Source: Oscillospiraceae bacterium Marseille-Q3528 (GTDB lineage Bacteria; Bacillota; Clostridia; Lachnospirales; Lachnospiraceae). From it: a DNA stretch of 64,000 nucleotides. The notes beneath the pieces are model-generated. The model did no database searches and was not told the origin of the DNA. It saw nothing but the letters and a program-made list of their open reading frames with translations. Positions 44,662 through 53,871 of the stretch are shown here, one piece after another. Position 1 is the first letter of the stretch; each line of letters opens with the position of its first letter. The stretch lies in contig JAGTTR010000018.1 in the NCBI GenBank assembly GCA_018223385.1, positions 1-64,000 of the forward strand. The letters are read 5' to 3'. Position numbers and translations under genes: made by a program.

Positions 44662-44901
44662 CTATTCCTCAGATATAACAAAAAACTCATCCTTCGGATG
44701 AAGCTTTACCCTGGTATCCAGGAACTGCTCAATGTCAAAGGTGAGTTTCTTGTCGAAATCTGCCGTATATTTGTAGTTTAGGTGCTGCGTCAGGTCATAC
44801 TTATCGGACAGGAACGGACGCACGCCCCTAAGCTGCATGATACACTTGCTGTCATCCATCACGGCCAGCTCATCCCGGCTCATCAGTTCCTTGCCACAAT
44901 G
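44662..44901 (-). pseudogene. C-terminal end of a VirD4/TraG-type coupling protein
   Basis: About 80 residues (LMSRDELAVMDDSKCIMQLR, GVRPFLSDKYDL) match the last part of the clostridial VirD4-like conjugal transfer ATPase. A stop codon lies upstream near 44901. Walker motifs and membrane domain are missing, so over 80 percent of the gene is gone. Confidence 0.75.
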
Positions 44902-45027
44902 TCAAGTGATGAATTAAGAAAATAAACATACATCCATCTTCTCCACAAAGAAAAATAAATCACTGTCGATTCCAGTGTAGATAAATTTTCTTTTGCCTTC
45001 TTCATAAGGAACTTTTATGTGTTCAAA

Positions 45028-45092
45028 TTGACTTTTATGTCCCCATATTGTAAACTATGGTTAGCTGACGCTAACCGTATAAAAGCGTCAGC
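45028..45092 (+). promoter_or_regulatory. Promoter and hairpin before the AraC-type gene
   Basis: TTGACT (45028-45033) and TAAACT (45051-45056) are 17 bases apart. An inverted repeat, AGCTGACGC and GCGTCAGCT, follows at 45063-45093, between promoter and ribosome site. It could be an operator or attenuating hairpin. Because the promoter lies here, the ATG at 45019 cannot be the start. Confidence 0.6.
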
Positions 45093-45108
45093 TGGAGGTG
45101 TATCAGCT

Positions 45109-46065
45109 ACGACAGAACTTCAATATTTAAAGCAAGATAAGAAAATTCCGGGCAAGGAACCTTTTATTACTTATGTAGATTATCAGGCGGGCGATGCCCC
45201 CGCTGATATGTGGGTATATGATATTTTTCCGGGCGTACAGTTAATGGTGGTTGATTTTGCTATCGAAAGCTGTTTTCGTGGAAGCGGAAAAGAAAATGTT
45301 ATTGAAATCAATCATTGCGAAAAAGGTAGATTTGAGTGTGCTTTCGATAATAAGAGCTATATCTATTTAGGAGAAGGAGATATTGCGATTAACAGTCAAC
45401 TGCATCCGCCGGTTGCTTCTTCTTTTCCTTTAAAATATTATTACGGCTCTACCATTTTGCTTTTTCCGGAAATCATGAAAAGGGGACACGAATTACAGGC
45501 TTTTCAAATCAGTGCAGAGAAAATAGTTGAAAAATATTCTCTCAATACAGAATGCCATGTGTATCGCCGTAATGCGGAAATAGAGCATGTATATCGGGAG
45601 TTATATGCACATTTGGCACTTCCCCATCCATCGTTACCATTTTTGAGGTTAAAGGTATTGGAGCTGCTTTATCATTTTCAGTCAAAACAAACAGTTTTTG
45701 AAGAAAACCGGGAGTATCTTTCGGGAGCAACTGTGGAGCATATTATGCATGTGAAAGAGCATTTGCTGCAGGATATGACGCAGAGAACAAATTTGAAGGA
45801 GTTAGCTTTGGAACATGGTTTAAGCCTGACGCAGTTAAAGGATGGGTTCCGGCAGGTGTATGGAGAATCTCCTTATGCGTATTTGCGGAATTACAAGATG
45901 CATCAGGCTGCGCAGTTACTGCGTCAGACCGATCGTAAAATCAGTGAGGTTGCATTGATGATGGGATATGAGAATCCAAGCAAGTTTTCAGAAGCCTTTT
46001 ACGCCGTGATGGGATGCAAACCCAATGCCTATCGTAAGTCACAAAAATCAAGTGCTGCGGTATAA
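45109..46065 (+). CDS. AraC-family transcriptional regulator with uncertain (ACG) start
   Basis: About 318 residues. The C-terminal 100 residues are an AraC DNA-binding domain with two helix-turn-helices (LKELALEHGLSLTQLKDGF; ISEVALMMGYENPSKFSEAF). The N-terminal part is a sensing domain. A GGAGG site at 45094-45098 stands ten bases before ACG at 45109, where the protein would read TTELQYLKQ; no ATG, GTG or TTG is in frame until a Met at 45205. Either the original ATG mutated or a non-standard start is used. It is followed by the transporter cluster it probably controls. Confidence 0.8.
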   Translation, partial: TTELQYLKQDKKIPGKEPFITYVDYQAGDAPADMWVYDIFPGVQLMVVDFAIESCFRGSGKENVIEINHCEKGRFECAFDNKSYIYLGEGDIAINSQLHPPVASSFPLKYYYGSTILLFPEIMKRGHELQAFQISAEKIVEKYSLNTECHVYRRNAEIEHVYRELYAHLALPHPSLPFLRLKVLELLYHFQSKQTVFEENREYLSGATVEHIMHVKEHLLQDMTQRTNLKELALEHGLSLTQLKDGFRQVYGESPYAYLRNYKMHQAAQLLRQTDRKISEVALMMGYENPSKFSEAFYAVMGCKPNAYRKSQKSSAAV

Positions 46066-46249
46066 CCAAAGTAAAATCAACAGGAACGAAAGATTCGGTG
46101 ATGCTGTCTTTTGATAGCGTCACTTTTTTGGCTTTTCGGAGCATTTTTGCGATTTGTTGGCTTTTTAGAGTAGAAGCAAATCTGGATAAATGCTACAATA
46201 CAAGAGTTAGTTGAGACTAATAAACAATAATAAAAAGGTAGGTATCTAT

Positions 46250-46834
46250 ATGAAAACAAAACTTACGACAAAAGATTTAATTGCCGCAGGTGCTTTCGGT
46301 GCCATTTATCTGGTGGTTCTGACCGTCCTGGCATCGGTGGTTCTGCCCATTGTTCCGGTTCTCTTTTTAGCAACTCCCCTGATTGCCGGTATCGTTCTGG
46401 GTACAGTATACATGCTGTATGCGGCAAAGGTTCCCAAGAAAGGTGCAATCCTGATATTGGCTGTGCTGGTGGGACTAATCACTTCTATGTCAACATATTA
46501 TCCGCTACTGTTTTCCGTTATCTGGGGAATCCTTGCGGAAGTAATCGCATCCAGAAAAGAGAGAAGATCTGCTGGTATGCTGGCTGCAAGCTATGTCGTA
46601 TTCAATATGACTTCAATGGGATCGTTTTATGCAATTATTGTAGCAAAGGAAGCGTTTCTGGAGAATTGTGCAACCTATTATGGCGCGGATTATGCCGCAG
46701 CATTTGATGCCCTGACACCTGATTGGATTGTTGCGGTTCTGATAGCCTTTGCACTGATCGGCGGTCTGCTGGGAGGTCTCCTTGGAAAGCGCATTCTGAA
46801 AAAGCATTTTGAGAAAGCGGGAATCACTGCGTGA
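46250..46834 (+). CDS. MptD/Trep_Strep-family ECF transporter substrate-binding (S) component
   Basis: A 194-residue membrane protein with about six helices, starting MKTKLTTKDLIAAGAFGAIY, characteristic of the Trep_Strep/MptD family of S components. It would bind the substrate and join the T and A components encoded downstream. The start at 46250 is preceded by AGGTAGG. Its stop overlaps the next start (TGATG). Confidence 0.85.
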   Translation: MKTKLTTKDLIAAGAFGAIYLVVLTVLASVVLPIVPVLFLATPLIAGIVLGTVYMLYAAKVPKKGAILILAVLVGLITSMSTYYPLLFSVIWGILAEVIASRKERRSAGMLAASYVVFNMTSMGSFYAIIVAKEAFLENCATYYGADYAAAFDALTPDWIVAVLIAFALIGGLLGGLLGKRILKKHFEKAGITA

Positions 46835-47535
46835 TGGCGCGGAATAATCCGACTGGCATATTAGATCCGAGGAGCAAGCTGGCGGTGTTTGTCACAGCTT
46901 GCTTCTCCGTCTTTTCAGGCTTGTCGTACATACAGGAAATATCGTTGCTTGCGTTATGTGTGTTTACCATGCTTCTTTGCAGGAAATGGAAACGGGCATT
47001 TTATACAGGCGTTCTTTTTCTTGCCATGCTGCTTTCAGATTTGTATATGGTGCCGCATCTAACCGGGGTATCAAGGAACATTATGACAGCTATCTGCCAT
47101 GTTTTGCGTTTTATCCTCCCTCTGTTTGCATCCTTTTATCTTATTACAAAGACAACGAAAATTGGAGAATATATATCCGCACTTACCAAAATACACATGC
47201 CGTCCGAGGTTGTAATACCACTGGCGGTAATGTTCCGTTTTGTTCCCACGATTCAGGAGGAATGGCAAATGGTAAATCAGGCGCTCCGCCTGAGGGGGCT
47301 GGCATGGAACTGGCGCAATGTTTTGACTCGACCTGTCCATATGTTGGAGTATATGATGGTTCCTTTTTTGATGCAATGCTCCGTTGTTGTGGATGAAATG
47401 TCCGCCGCTGTGATGGCAAGAGGATTTGACCGAGATACACGCCGCAGCAGCTACATAGAAGTAAAACTGTCCATTCTGGACTGGTGCATCATAACCGTAT
47501 CGGCCGGAATATTGGCATGGAACTTGATTGTTTGA
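46834..47535 (+). CDS. ECF transporter transmembrane (T) component
   Basis: A 233-residue EcfT/CbiQ-type protein with five to six helices and the coupling-helix signatures of this family (ALRLRGLAWN and AAVMARGFD, each with an Ala-x-x-x-Arg-Gly-like core). It links the S component to the ATPases. The ATG at 46834 overlaps the upstream stop; GTG at 46831 is an alternative. Confidence 0.88.
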   Translation: MARNNPTGILDPRSKLAVFVTACFSVFSGLSYIQEISLLALCVFTMLLCRKWKRAFYTGVLFLAMLLSDLYMVPHLTGVSRNIMTAICHVLRFILPLFASFYLITKTTKIGEYISALTKIHMPSEVVIPLAVMFRFVPTIQEEWQMVNQALRLRGLAWNWRNVLTRPVHMLEYMMVPFLMQCSVVVDEMSAAVMARGFDRDTRRSSYIEVKLSILDWCIITVSAGILAWNLIV

Positions 47536-47549
47536 AAGGGGGGAGGACT

Positions 47550-50500
47550 ATGATTACTTTCGATGATGTCAGCTTTGCCTATCAGGGCGGTATTCCGGAC
47601 GGATCAGAACCACCGGCTCTCCGGCATATTCATTTTCATGCGGAACGCGGCGAATGTATCGTATTATGCGGAAAAAGCGGATGCGGGAAAACGACGATGC
47701 TGCGCATGGTCAATGGCCTTGTTCCTAATTTTTATCAGGGACGCCTGGAGGGAGACATTACTGTTGGAAACGTCCATATAAAGGAAGCATCCCTTCCCCA
47801 GGTTGCCGCCGTGGTGGGCAGCGTGTTTCAGAATCCGAGGACACAGTTTTTTCATCTGGATACGACCGGAGAGATGGCGTTCAATATGGAAAATTTGAAC
47901 ATCCCGCATGACAAAATGGTGGAACGCTTAAAGGAAACTGCCTGGAAGCTGGATATACAGACTTTGATGGACAGAGATATTTTTCAATTATCCGGTGGGG
48001 AAAAGCAGCAAATTGCATGTGGTTCCGTGTATGCCTCCATGCCTGAGGTCATCGTCATGGATGAACCGTCCTCGAATCTGGATATGGAAAGCATCCGAAA
48101 GCTGCAAGACCTGATCCGAACCATGAAGGACGAGGGAAAGACGATTCTGATCTCCGAACACCGTTTATGGTATCTGGAAGATATTGCAGACAGGTACGTT
48201 CTGTTGAAAGATGGACAAATAGAAAATGAATTTACATCGGATGAAATTCTGGCGCTGTCGCTTCAAGAACTTGAACAGTCAGGCTTAAGAGCAGTACGCT
48301 GCAAACAGCTTTGGAATATGGGGACACGCACGATTAGGCAGGAAAAGGACATGGAAAAGGCGGCTTTTCTTGAAATAGAAGGGCTTCGGTTTTCGCGTCA
48401 AATGAGGCAAGTATTGGATATAAACAGACTGGCGATTCCCAAAGGTGCAATTGTAGCGGTCATTGGAGAAAATGGTGCGGGGAAATCAACATTTGCGCTT
48501 TGTCTTTGCGGTTTGCTGAAACATCATGGAACTGTGCGGATCAATGGAGAGCGAATATCAAACAAAAAGCTGCCGGAGCAGGCTTACCTGGTCATGCAGG
48601 AACCCGGCCATCAATTGTTCAGTGATTCGGTGCTGGGTGAACTGATGCTGAATAAAGGAACTGTTACAGAGACTAAAGCGGTAGCCGTTTTGGCAAAAAT
48701 GGGGCTGGCAGGATTGGAAAACCGCCATCCGGGTTCTTTGTCAGGCGGTCAGCAGCAGAGGCTCTCTCTTAGTGTGGCGTTATGTACAAATCGAGAAATT
48801 ATGCTGTATGATGAACCCACAAGCGGTCAAGATGGAGATAATCTGATGAGAACTGCGGAAATGATCCGGGAAGCAAACGAAAATGCTTTTTGCAGTATGA
48901 TGGTTACCCATGATCCGGAACTGATCCTGCGCTGCGCCACACATATTCTTCATATCCATTCTGGTGAGATAAAAAAATTTATTAAATTAGACGACAGGGG
49001 GATACTTTATATGAAAAATGTGTTTGGAGAAAACTCACAAACAGAAAAACCGCTAAAAACAGGAATCCCACGGTTGCTTGAGTTCTCCGGAAAATACAAA
49101 GGGCTTTTCAGCATGTCTCAGATTTTGGCAGGATTCAGTTCTCTGTTATTACTGGCACCTTTTCTGTGTATTTATTTTGCCACAAGAGAATTGCTCATCG
49201 GCATGTCGGGCGGCGGATATGACACTGTGCATATGATGCAATGGGGGATATGGGCGCTTGTGTTTGAGTTGGCGGGGTTAGCAGTCAATTTCATTGCACT
49301 TCTCTGCTCTCATGTGGGGGCGTTTCATACGGAAAAGAATTTGAAAATGGCAGCGCTTCGCCATCTTTCTGAAATGCCGTTGGGCTATTTTGAAGAAAAT
49401 CCCGGTGGAAAACTGCGGAAGATTATTGATGAAAACAGCGCGCAGGTAGAAAGCTATCTGGCGCATCAGATGCCCGATCTTGTGGGCGCACAAGTAGCGA
49501 CGGTTGTCGGGCTTATTTTAATGCTTGCGATTGACTGGCGGATCGGTTTACCGTTGCTCCTGCTTCTGATTGCCAGCTTTACCTGCCAGATGACCATAAT
49601 GGGTGAAAAAACCATGCGCTTTATGAAACGGTATCAGGACGCACAGGAAGAAATGAACCATGAGGCGGTAGAATTTGTACGGGGAATATCGGTTATCAAG
49701 GTTTTTGGACAATCCGCCTGGTCCATAAGAAAATTCCGGGACGCAATTACTGCATACCGTGACGACGCCCTTGCTTTTACAATGGCGTGTAAATCAGGAT
49801 ATGTCGGATTTAATACAATAGTGAACGCTTCCTTTTTGGTACTTGTCCCGGCAGCGCTGATAGGAATGACGTTTTCAGGTGATACCGTTGCTTTTGCAGG
49901 AAAATTCCTGTTTTATCTGGTGTTTGCTCCGGCCTGTGCTTCCATGCTCAATAAAATTATGTATATGAGCAATTATAAAATGCAGGCGGTAGAATCTATG
50001 CGAAGAATCGATACCATTCTTTTGGCGAAACCACAAAAGCAGCCGATGCAGCCTGTAAAACCGCAGAACGGGGATATTTGTTTTGAACATGTGACATTTA
50101 CTTATCCCACGGGAGAAACGCCTGCGATTTCCGATATTAACTTTATTGCCCCGACAGGTACTACGACTGCGTTGGTAGGACACTCCGGCTCCGGAAAGAC
50201 GACCATTGCCAGCTTGATCCCTCGTTTTTACGATACGCAGGAGGGAACCATCTTGATTGGAGGAACGCCGCTGGATCAGATTGAGAGGGAATCTCTGATG
50301 AAGCAGGTTGCTTTCGTATTCCAGAATCCTAAATTACGGAAGGCAACGCTTGAGGATAATATCCGTGGCGGCTGCCACGATGCAGACCGGAATGCGATCC
50401 TCCGTGCGGCACATCTGGCACAGTGTGATGATATTTTGAAGAAGCTGCCGGATGGCCTTGATAGTGTGGTCGGGAAAAAAGGCGTGTACCTGTCCGGCGG

Positions 50501-50834
50501 CGAGGTACAACGGATTGCAATTGCCAGAGCGATACTAAAAAATGCGCCTATTCTTGTGTTGGATGAGGCCACAGCATTTGCCGATCCGGAAAACGAGGCG
50601 CAGCTCCAGAAGGCTCTTGCGGAACTGCAAAAAGGGAAAACGGTTATTATGGTTGCGCATCGTTTGAGTACGGTACAAAATGCGGATCAGATTTTAGTAA
50701 TGAAAGAAGGAAGCATTGTAGAGAGAGGAACACATGAAAAATTGCTGGAACTGCAGGGGGAATATGCCCGTATGTGGGAGGACTACAATCAGTCTATTTC
50801 CTGGAAGCTTACAAAGGAGGTGCGTTCATGCTAA
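47550..50834 (+). CDS. Giant fusion: double ECF ATPase joined to an ABC half-transporter
   Basis: A 1094-residue frame. Residues 1-487 are two ECF ATPase domains in tandem (Walker A GKSGCGKTT and GENGAGKST; signatures LSGGEKQQI and LSGGQQQRL). Residues 488-1094 are an exporter-type ABC half-transporter with six helices and an ATPase (GHSGSGKTT, LSGGEVQRI, LDEATAF). The junction is a run of seven A at 48971-48977 followed by a complete ribosome site (CAGGGGG) and ATG at 49011. One base more or less in the A run would stop the first protein within eight codons. The fusion is thus either a recent slip, a read error, or a slippage-controlled event. The start has GGGGGGAGG upstream. Confidence 0.85.
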   Translation: MITFDDVSFAYQGGIPDGSEPPALRHIHFHAERGECIVLCGKSGCGKTTMLRMVNGLVPNFYQGRLEGDITVGNVHIKEASLPQVAAVVGSVFQNPRTQFFHLDTTGEMAFNMENLNIPHDKMVERLKETAWKLDIQTLMDRDIFQLSGGEKQQIACGSVYASMPEVIVMDEPSSNLDMESIRKLQDLIRTMKDEGKTILISEHRLWYLEDIADRYVLLKDGQIENEFTSDEILALSLQELEQSGLRAVRCKQLWNMGTRTIRQEKDMEKAAFLEIEGLRFSRQMRQVLDINRLAIPKGAIVAVIGENGAGKSTFALCLCGLLKHHGTVRINGERISNKKLPEQAYLVMQEPGHQLFSDSVLGELMLNKGTVTETKAVAVLAKMGLAGLENRHPGSLSGGQQQRLSLSVALCTNREIMLYDEPTSGQDGDNLMRTAEMIREANENAFCSMMVTHDPELILRCATHILHIHSGEIKKFIKLDDRGILYMKNVFGENSQTEKPLKTGIPRLLEFSGKYKGLFSMSQILAGFSSLLLLAPFLCIYFATRELLIGMSGGGYDTVHMMQWGIWALVFELAGLAVNFIALLCSHVGAFHTEKNLKMAALRHLSEMPLGYFEENPGGKLRKIIDENSAQVESYLAHQMPDLVGAQVATVVGLILMLAIDWRIGLPLLLLLIASFTCQMTIMGEKTMRFMKRYQDAQEEMNHEAVEFVRGISVIKVFGQSAWSIRKFRDAITAYRDDALAFTMACKSGYVGFNTIVNASFLVLVPAALIGMTFSGDTVAFAGKFLFYLVFAPACASMLNKIMYMSNYKMQAVESMRRIDTILLAKPQKQPMQPVKPQNGDICFEHVTFTYPTGETPAISDINFIAPTGTTTALVGHSGSGKTTIASLIPRFYDTQEGTILIGGTPLDQIERESLMKQVAFVFQNPKLRKATLEDNIRGGCHDADRNAILRAAHLAQCDDILKKLPDGLDSVVGKKGVYLSGGEVQRIAIARAILKNAPILVLDEATAFADPENEAQLQKALAELQKGKTVIMVAHRLSTVQNADQILVMKEGSIVERGTHEKLLELQGEYARMWEDYNQSISWKLTKEVRSC

Positions 50835-52582
50835 AAGAAATGCTTGCGCTCAGTGATAAGGGCGCACGGGATTTGAAAAAAGGTATCGCTGCGACAGCGG
50901 CGGCGCATCTCTGTGTCATGCTGCCTGTTTCCTTGCTGATGACTGTGACAATGGCGTTGATTGATAAAACGGTCGGTCGTGGTGGCTCAGAATCAAATAT
51001 TCCGTTTATCCTTTTATTATGTGCTTTTTTGACTGCGCTTATCTTTGTCACTCAGTGGGTTCAATACAACTTGACCTATAAGGTGGCATATGAGGAAAGC
51101 GCTGAGCGCCGGATGTCCCTTGCTGAAAAAATGCGTCGTCTGCCGTTGTCTTTCTTTGGTCAAAGAGATCTATCCGATTTGACAACAACGATGATGGGGG
51201 ATTGCTCAAAATTGGAACGCATGTTTTCAAATGCGGTACCCGGCTTTTTGGGAACTGTCATCATGTTTATCATTATTTCCTGCGGATTGCTGGTGATTGA
51301 CTGGCGTATGGGATTGTGTATTATCCTTCCGGTTCCAATTTCTGCACTTGTAGTGCTTGCCGCACGAAAAAAACAAATAAAGGCAGAAGAACGGAATCTG
51401 GATGCGCATCGAGCCGCATATGACAGTGTGCAGGAGTATTTAGATGTGATGAAAGAACTGCGCTCGGACGGACTTGAAAAAGCATATCTTGAGGATGTGG
51501 ACAAAAAGTTAGAGCATGTTGTGTCTTGTGCGTTCCAAAATGAGCTGCCCCCCGGAATCGCCGTGACATTAGCACAATTTTTCTTACGGTTTGGGATTGT
51601 GGCGGTATTGCTTGCAGGTGGTCTGATGCTTGCGGATGGAAGCCTTTCGGTTACCATGTTTATTTTATATCTTGTTATGGCCGGGCGTGTATATGAGCCA
51701 TTTGGTTCATCGTTCATGCTGATGGCGGAAATGATCTCATCTCTTGTCAGTATTAAACGGACAAAACAAATGGAGGCTATCAAGGAGCAGTGCGGGCAGC
51801 CTGTCTGCAATAATCAGGGATATGATATTGAATTTCAGGATGTTGTGTTTACCTATCATGCAGATTTGGAGGATACGGCTGTTTCTGGCAGACATGGCGA
51901 GCGTGTCCTGAATGGTGTTTCCTTTGTGGCAAAGCAGGGTGAGATTACTGCGCTGGTAGGCCCGTCAGGCGGCGGAAAATCTACCGTTTCCCGACTGGCG
52001 GCAAGATTTTGGGATGCTGATTCCGGTAGGGTTTTATTAGGCGGTGTGGACGTTACTACAGTAGAGCCTGAAACGCTGTTCAAAAATTATTCGATTGTGT
52101 TCCAGGAAGTTACTTTGTTTGATCAATCCGTCATGGAAAATATCCGGCTGGGGCGGAAGAATGCCACCGATGAGGAAGTGCTGGCGGCGGCAAGGGCCGC
52201 GCAATGCGAGGAGTTCGTATCACGGCTACCAGAAGGCTATCAAAGCAATATCGGAGAAAATGGGTGCATTCTTTCCGGCGGTGAGAGACAGCGTATTTCG
52301 ATTGCCAGGGCAATCTTAAAGGATGCTCCTGTTGTAATATTGGACGAGGCCACCGCTTCTATGGATGCGGAAAATGAAACCCTTGTCCAGCAGGCGTTGT
52401 CAGAACTGCTGCAAGGAAAAACTGTGTTGGTGATTGCGCACCGCATGAGGACGATTGCAAATGCGGATAAAGTTGTTGTTTTGGATCACGGACAGGTCGT
52501 GGAAATGGGAACGCCAACAGAATTATTAGAAGAAAACGGGTTGTTCCAGCGATTGGTTGCAGCACAAGGCGGACACTTATAA
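50828..52582 (+). CDS. ABC half-transporter (exporter fold), partner of the fused one
   Basis: A 584-residue protein with six N-terminal membrane helices and an ATPase domain (Walker A GPSGGGKST, signature LSGGERQRI, Walker B VVILDEATASMD). It overlaps the upstream gene by seven bases and has GGAGG before its ATG at 50828. Pairs of such half-transporters act as heterodimers; pairs with exporter fold can import siderophores (YbtPQ/IrtAB type). Given the ECF genes in the same operon, uptake of a metallophore or cofactor is a reasonable guess. Confidence 0.88.
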   Translation: MLKEMLALSDKGARDLKKGIAATAAAHLCVMLPVSLLMTVTMALIDKTVGRGGSESNIPFILLLCAFLTALIFVTQWVQYNLTYKVAYEESAERRMSLAEKMRRLPLSFFGQRDLSDLTTTMMGDCSKLERMFSNAVPGFLGTVIMFIIISCGLLVIDWRMGLCIILPVPISALVVLAARKKQIKAEERNLDAHRAAYDSVQEYLDVMKELRSDGLEKAYLEDVDKKLEHVVSCAFQNELPPGIAVTLAQFFLRFGIVAVLLAGGLMLADGSLSVTMFILYLVMAGRVYEPFGSSFMLMAEMISSLVSIKRTKQMEAIKEQCGQPVCNNQGYDIEFQDVVFTYHADLEDTAVSGRHGERVLNGVSFVAKQGEITALVGPSGGGKSTVSRLAARFWDADSGRVLLGGVDVTTVEPETLFKNYSIVFQEVTLFDQSVMENIRLGRKNATDEEVLAAARAAQCEEFVSRLPEGYQSNIGENGCILSGGERQRISIARAILKDAPVVILDEATASMDAENETLVQQALSELLQGKTVLVIAHRMRTIANADKVVVLDHGQVVEMGTPTELLEENGLFQRLVAAQGGHL

Positions 52583-52643
52583 AAATGCAGATATTTGCAT
52601 GTGCGTTAAATACTCAGACAATTACACCCCCAAGCCCCTGTAG

Positions 52644-52696
52644 AATAAATAACGCCAGTACTGGATATCAAAAATCCCGCACCGGCGTTATTTATT
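52644..52696 (+). terminator. Terminator of the transporter operon
   Basis: AATAAATAACGCC pairs with GGCGTTATTTATT across a loop of about 27 bases that has its own weak pairing. It lies 60 bases after the last transporter gene and also ahead of the convergent small gene. Confidence 0.6.
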
Positions 52697-52711
52697 AAAA
52701 TATTTTGTTTT

Positions 52712-52921
52712 TTAATCTTCAACACTCTCTACTGAAACTTCTTTTTTCTTCCTACTTTTACCAGAAATCATCTTGTGTCCTGTATAAATAGCCATAATCA
52801 TGCAAAGCAAAGAACTTGCTGCAAAGTACTTATGGCCTTCTTTTGATCCCTTATAACCTGTATAAAAAGTTCCAAGCATTGTAATCAGTGCACCGATAGA
52901 CCAATATTTATGTGATTTCAT
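52712..52921 (-). CDS. Small two-helix membrane protein (DUF6219-like)
   Basis: A 69-residue protein (MKSHKYWSIGALITMLGTFY) with two membrane helices and a lysine-rich, then acidic tail. It resembles small DUF6219-type proteins of gut Firmicutes. Function unknown. GGAGG lies upstream of the ATG. Confidence 0.6.
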   Translation of the reverse strand: MKSHKYWSIGALITMLGTFYTGYKGSKEGHKYFAASSLLCMIMAIYTGHKMISGKSRKKKEVSVESVED

Positions 52922-53008
52922 TCAGATACCTCCTGCCGTTTTTCTTAATCATATACCTTTTAAAAGATATATACAAACTGAAAGTTTCTTTTTCTTGATA
53001 AATGGGGA

Positions 53009-53773
53009 TTAGTTTTCCTTTTTTCCAATCAGCAATAACCACCTATGGTCAAAGCATATTTGTCCCTCCTTGATATAGGGATTAAAACCTGTTTTATCTC
53101 CACCATTCAAATCGTATTCCATTTTATCAATAATATCTTTTTGAATATCCTCTGGTGTACTTGTCAAATCCATCCAACTTTGTAGATTTACAGGAACAAG
53201 TGTTGTTTCTTCAAGCTGAAGCTCAAAAGCATCCTCAAACAATGCTTCAAATTCTTCTCTGCTAAGTATTCTTGTATGTGAGTTATCACGCATCGTTTCA
53301 ATAGCGTCATTAGTTTCACGCAATTCTTCTGTAGTCGCTACCATATCCCAAATAACAAGTTTTCCACCTTTTTTCAAAACTCGTTGCATCTCCCGAAAAG
53401 GCTTTTCAGGCTCAACAAAATGGTGCAATGAAAGTCTTGTAATCACAAGGTCAAATGTTTCATCTTCAAAAGGTAAGCATTCCGCATTCCCCGATACAAA
53501 TGATATGTTCTGAATACCTTCTTGCTTTGCCAGTTTTTTTCCCTGCTCCAACATTGCTTCTGTCAAATCCAAACAAGTAATGTCCTTAACATAAGGAGCC
53601 ACTGCTCTTCCACATATACAGGTTCCAGCAGCAACCTCCAATGCATGTTCATTGCCCTTTGCCTGAATACTACGAATCAAATAATCGGTATATTCTGCCT
53701 TAGACATATGATATGAAGCAAATTTCTCTGCTTGTGTACCAAATGATTTTTTCACTTCATTATAGTTATTCAT
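53009..53773 (-). CDS. Class I SAM-dependent methyltransferase
   Basis: A 254-residue methyltransferase. Motif I is ALEVAAGTCICGRAVAPYV with the acidic residue in ITCLDLTEAML; motif around PFEDETFDLVITRLSLHHF is the Methyltransf_11 hallmark. The substrate is not evident; the family includes small-molecule and quinone methylases. The N terminus looks complete. IS1182 is inserted about 100 bases upstream, possibly affecting its expression. Confidence 0.88.
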   Translation of the reverse strand: MNNYNEVKKSFGTQAEKFASYHMSKAEYTDYLIRSIQAKGNEHALEVAAGTCICGRAVAPYVKDITCLDLTEAMLEQGKKLAKQEGIQNISFVSGNAECLPFEDETFDLVITRLSLHHFVEPEKPFREMQRVLKKGGKLVIWDMVATTEELRETNDAIETMRDNSHTRILSREEFEALFEDAFELQLEETTLVPVNLQSWMDLTSTPEDIQKDIIDKMEYDLNGGDKTGFNPYIKEGQICFDHRWLLLIGKKEN

Positions 53774-53871
53774 AAACTTTTACCTCGCTGTAAACTTCAA
53801 AGTTTCTGTTCCTTACATACTTCGATTTTAATGTCTCTATTATACCATAATGATACTATTATAAAAAAGGA

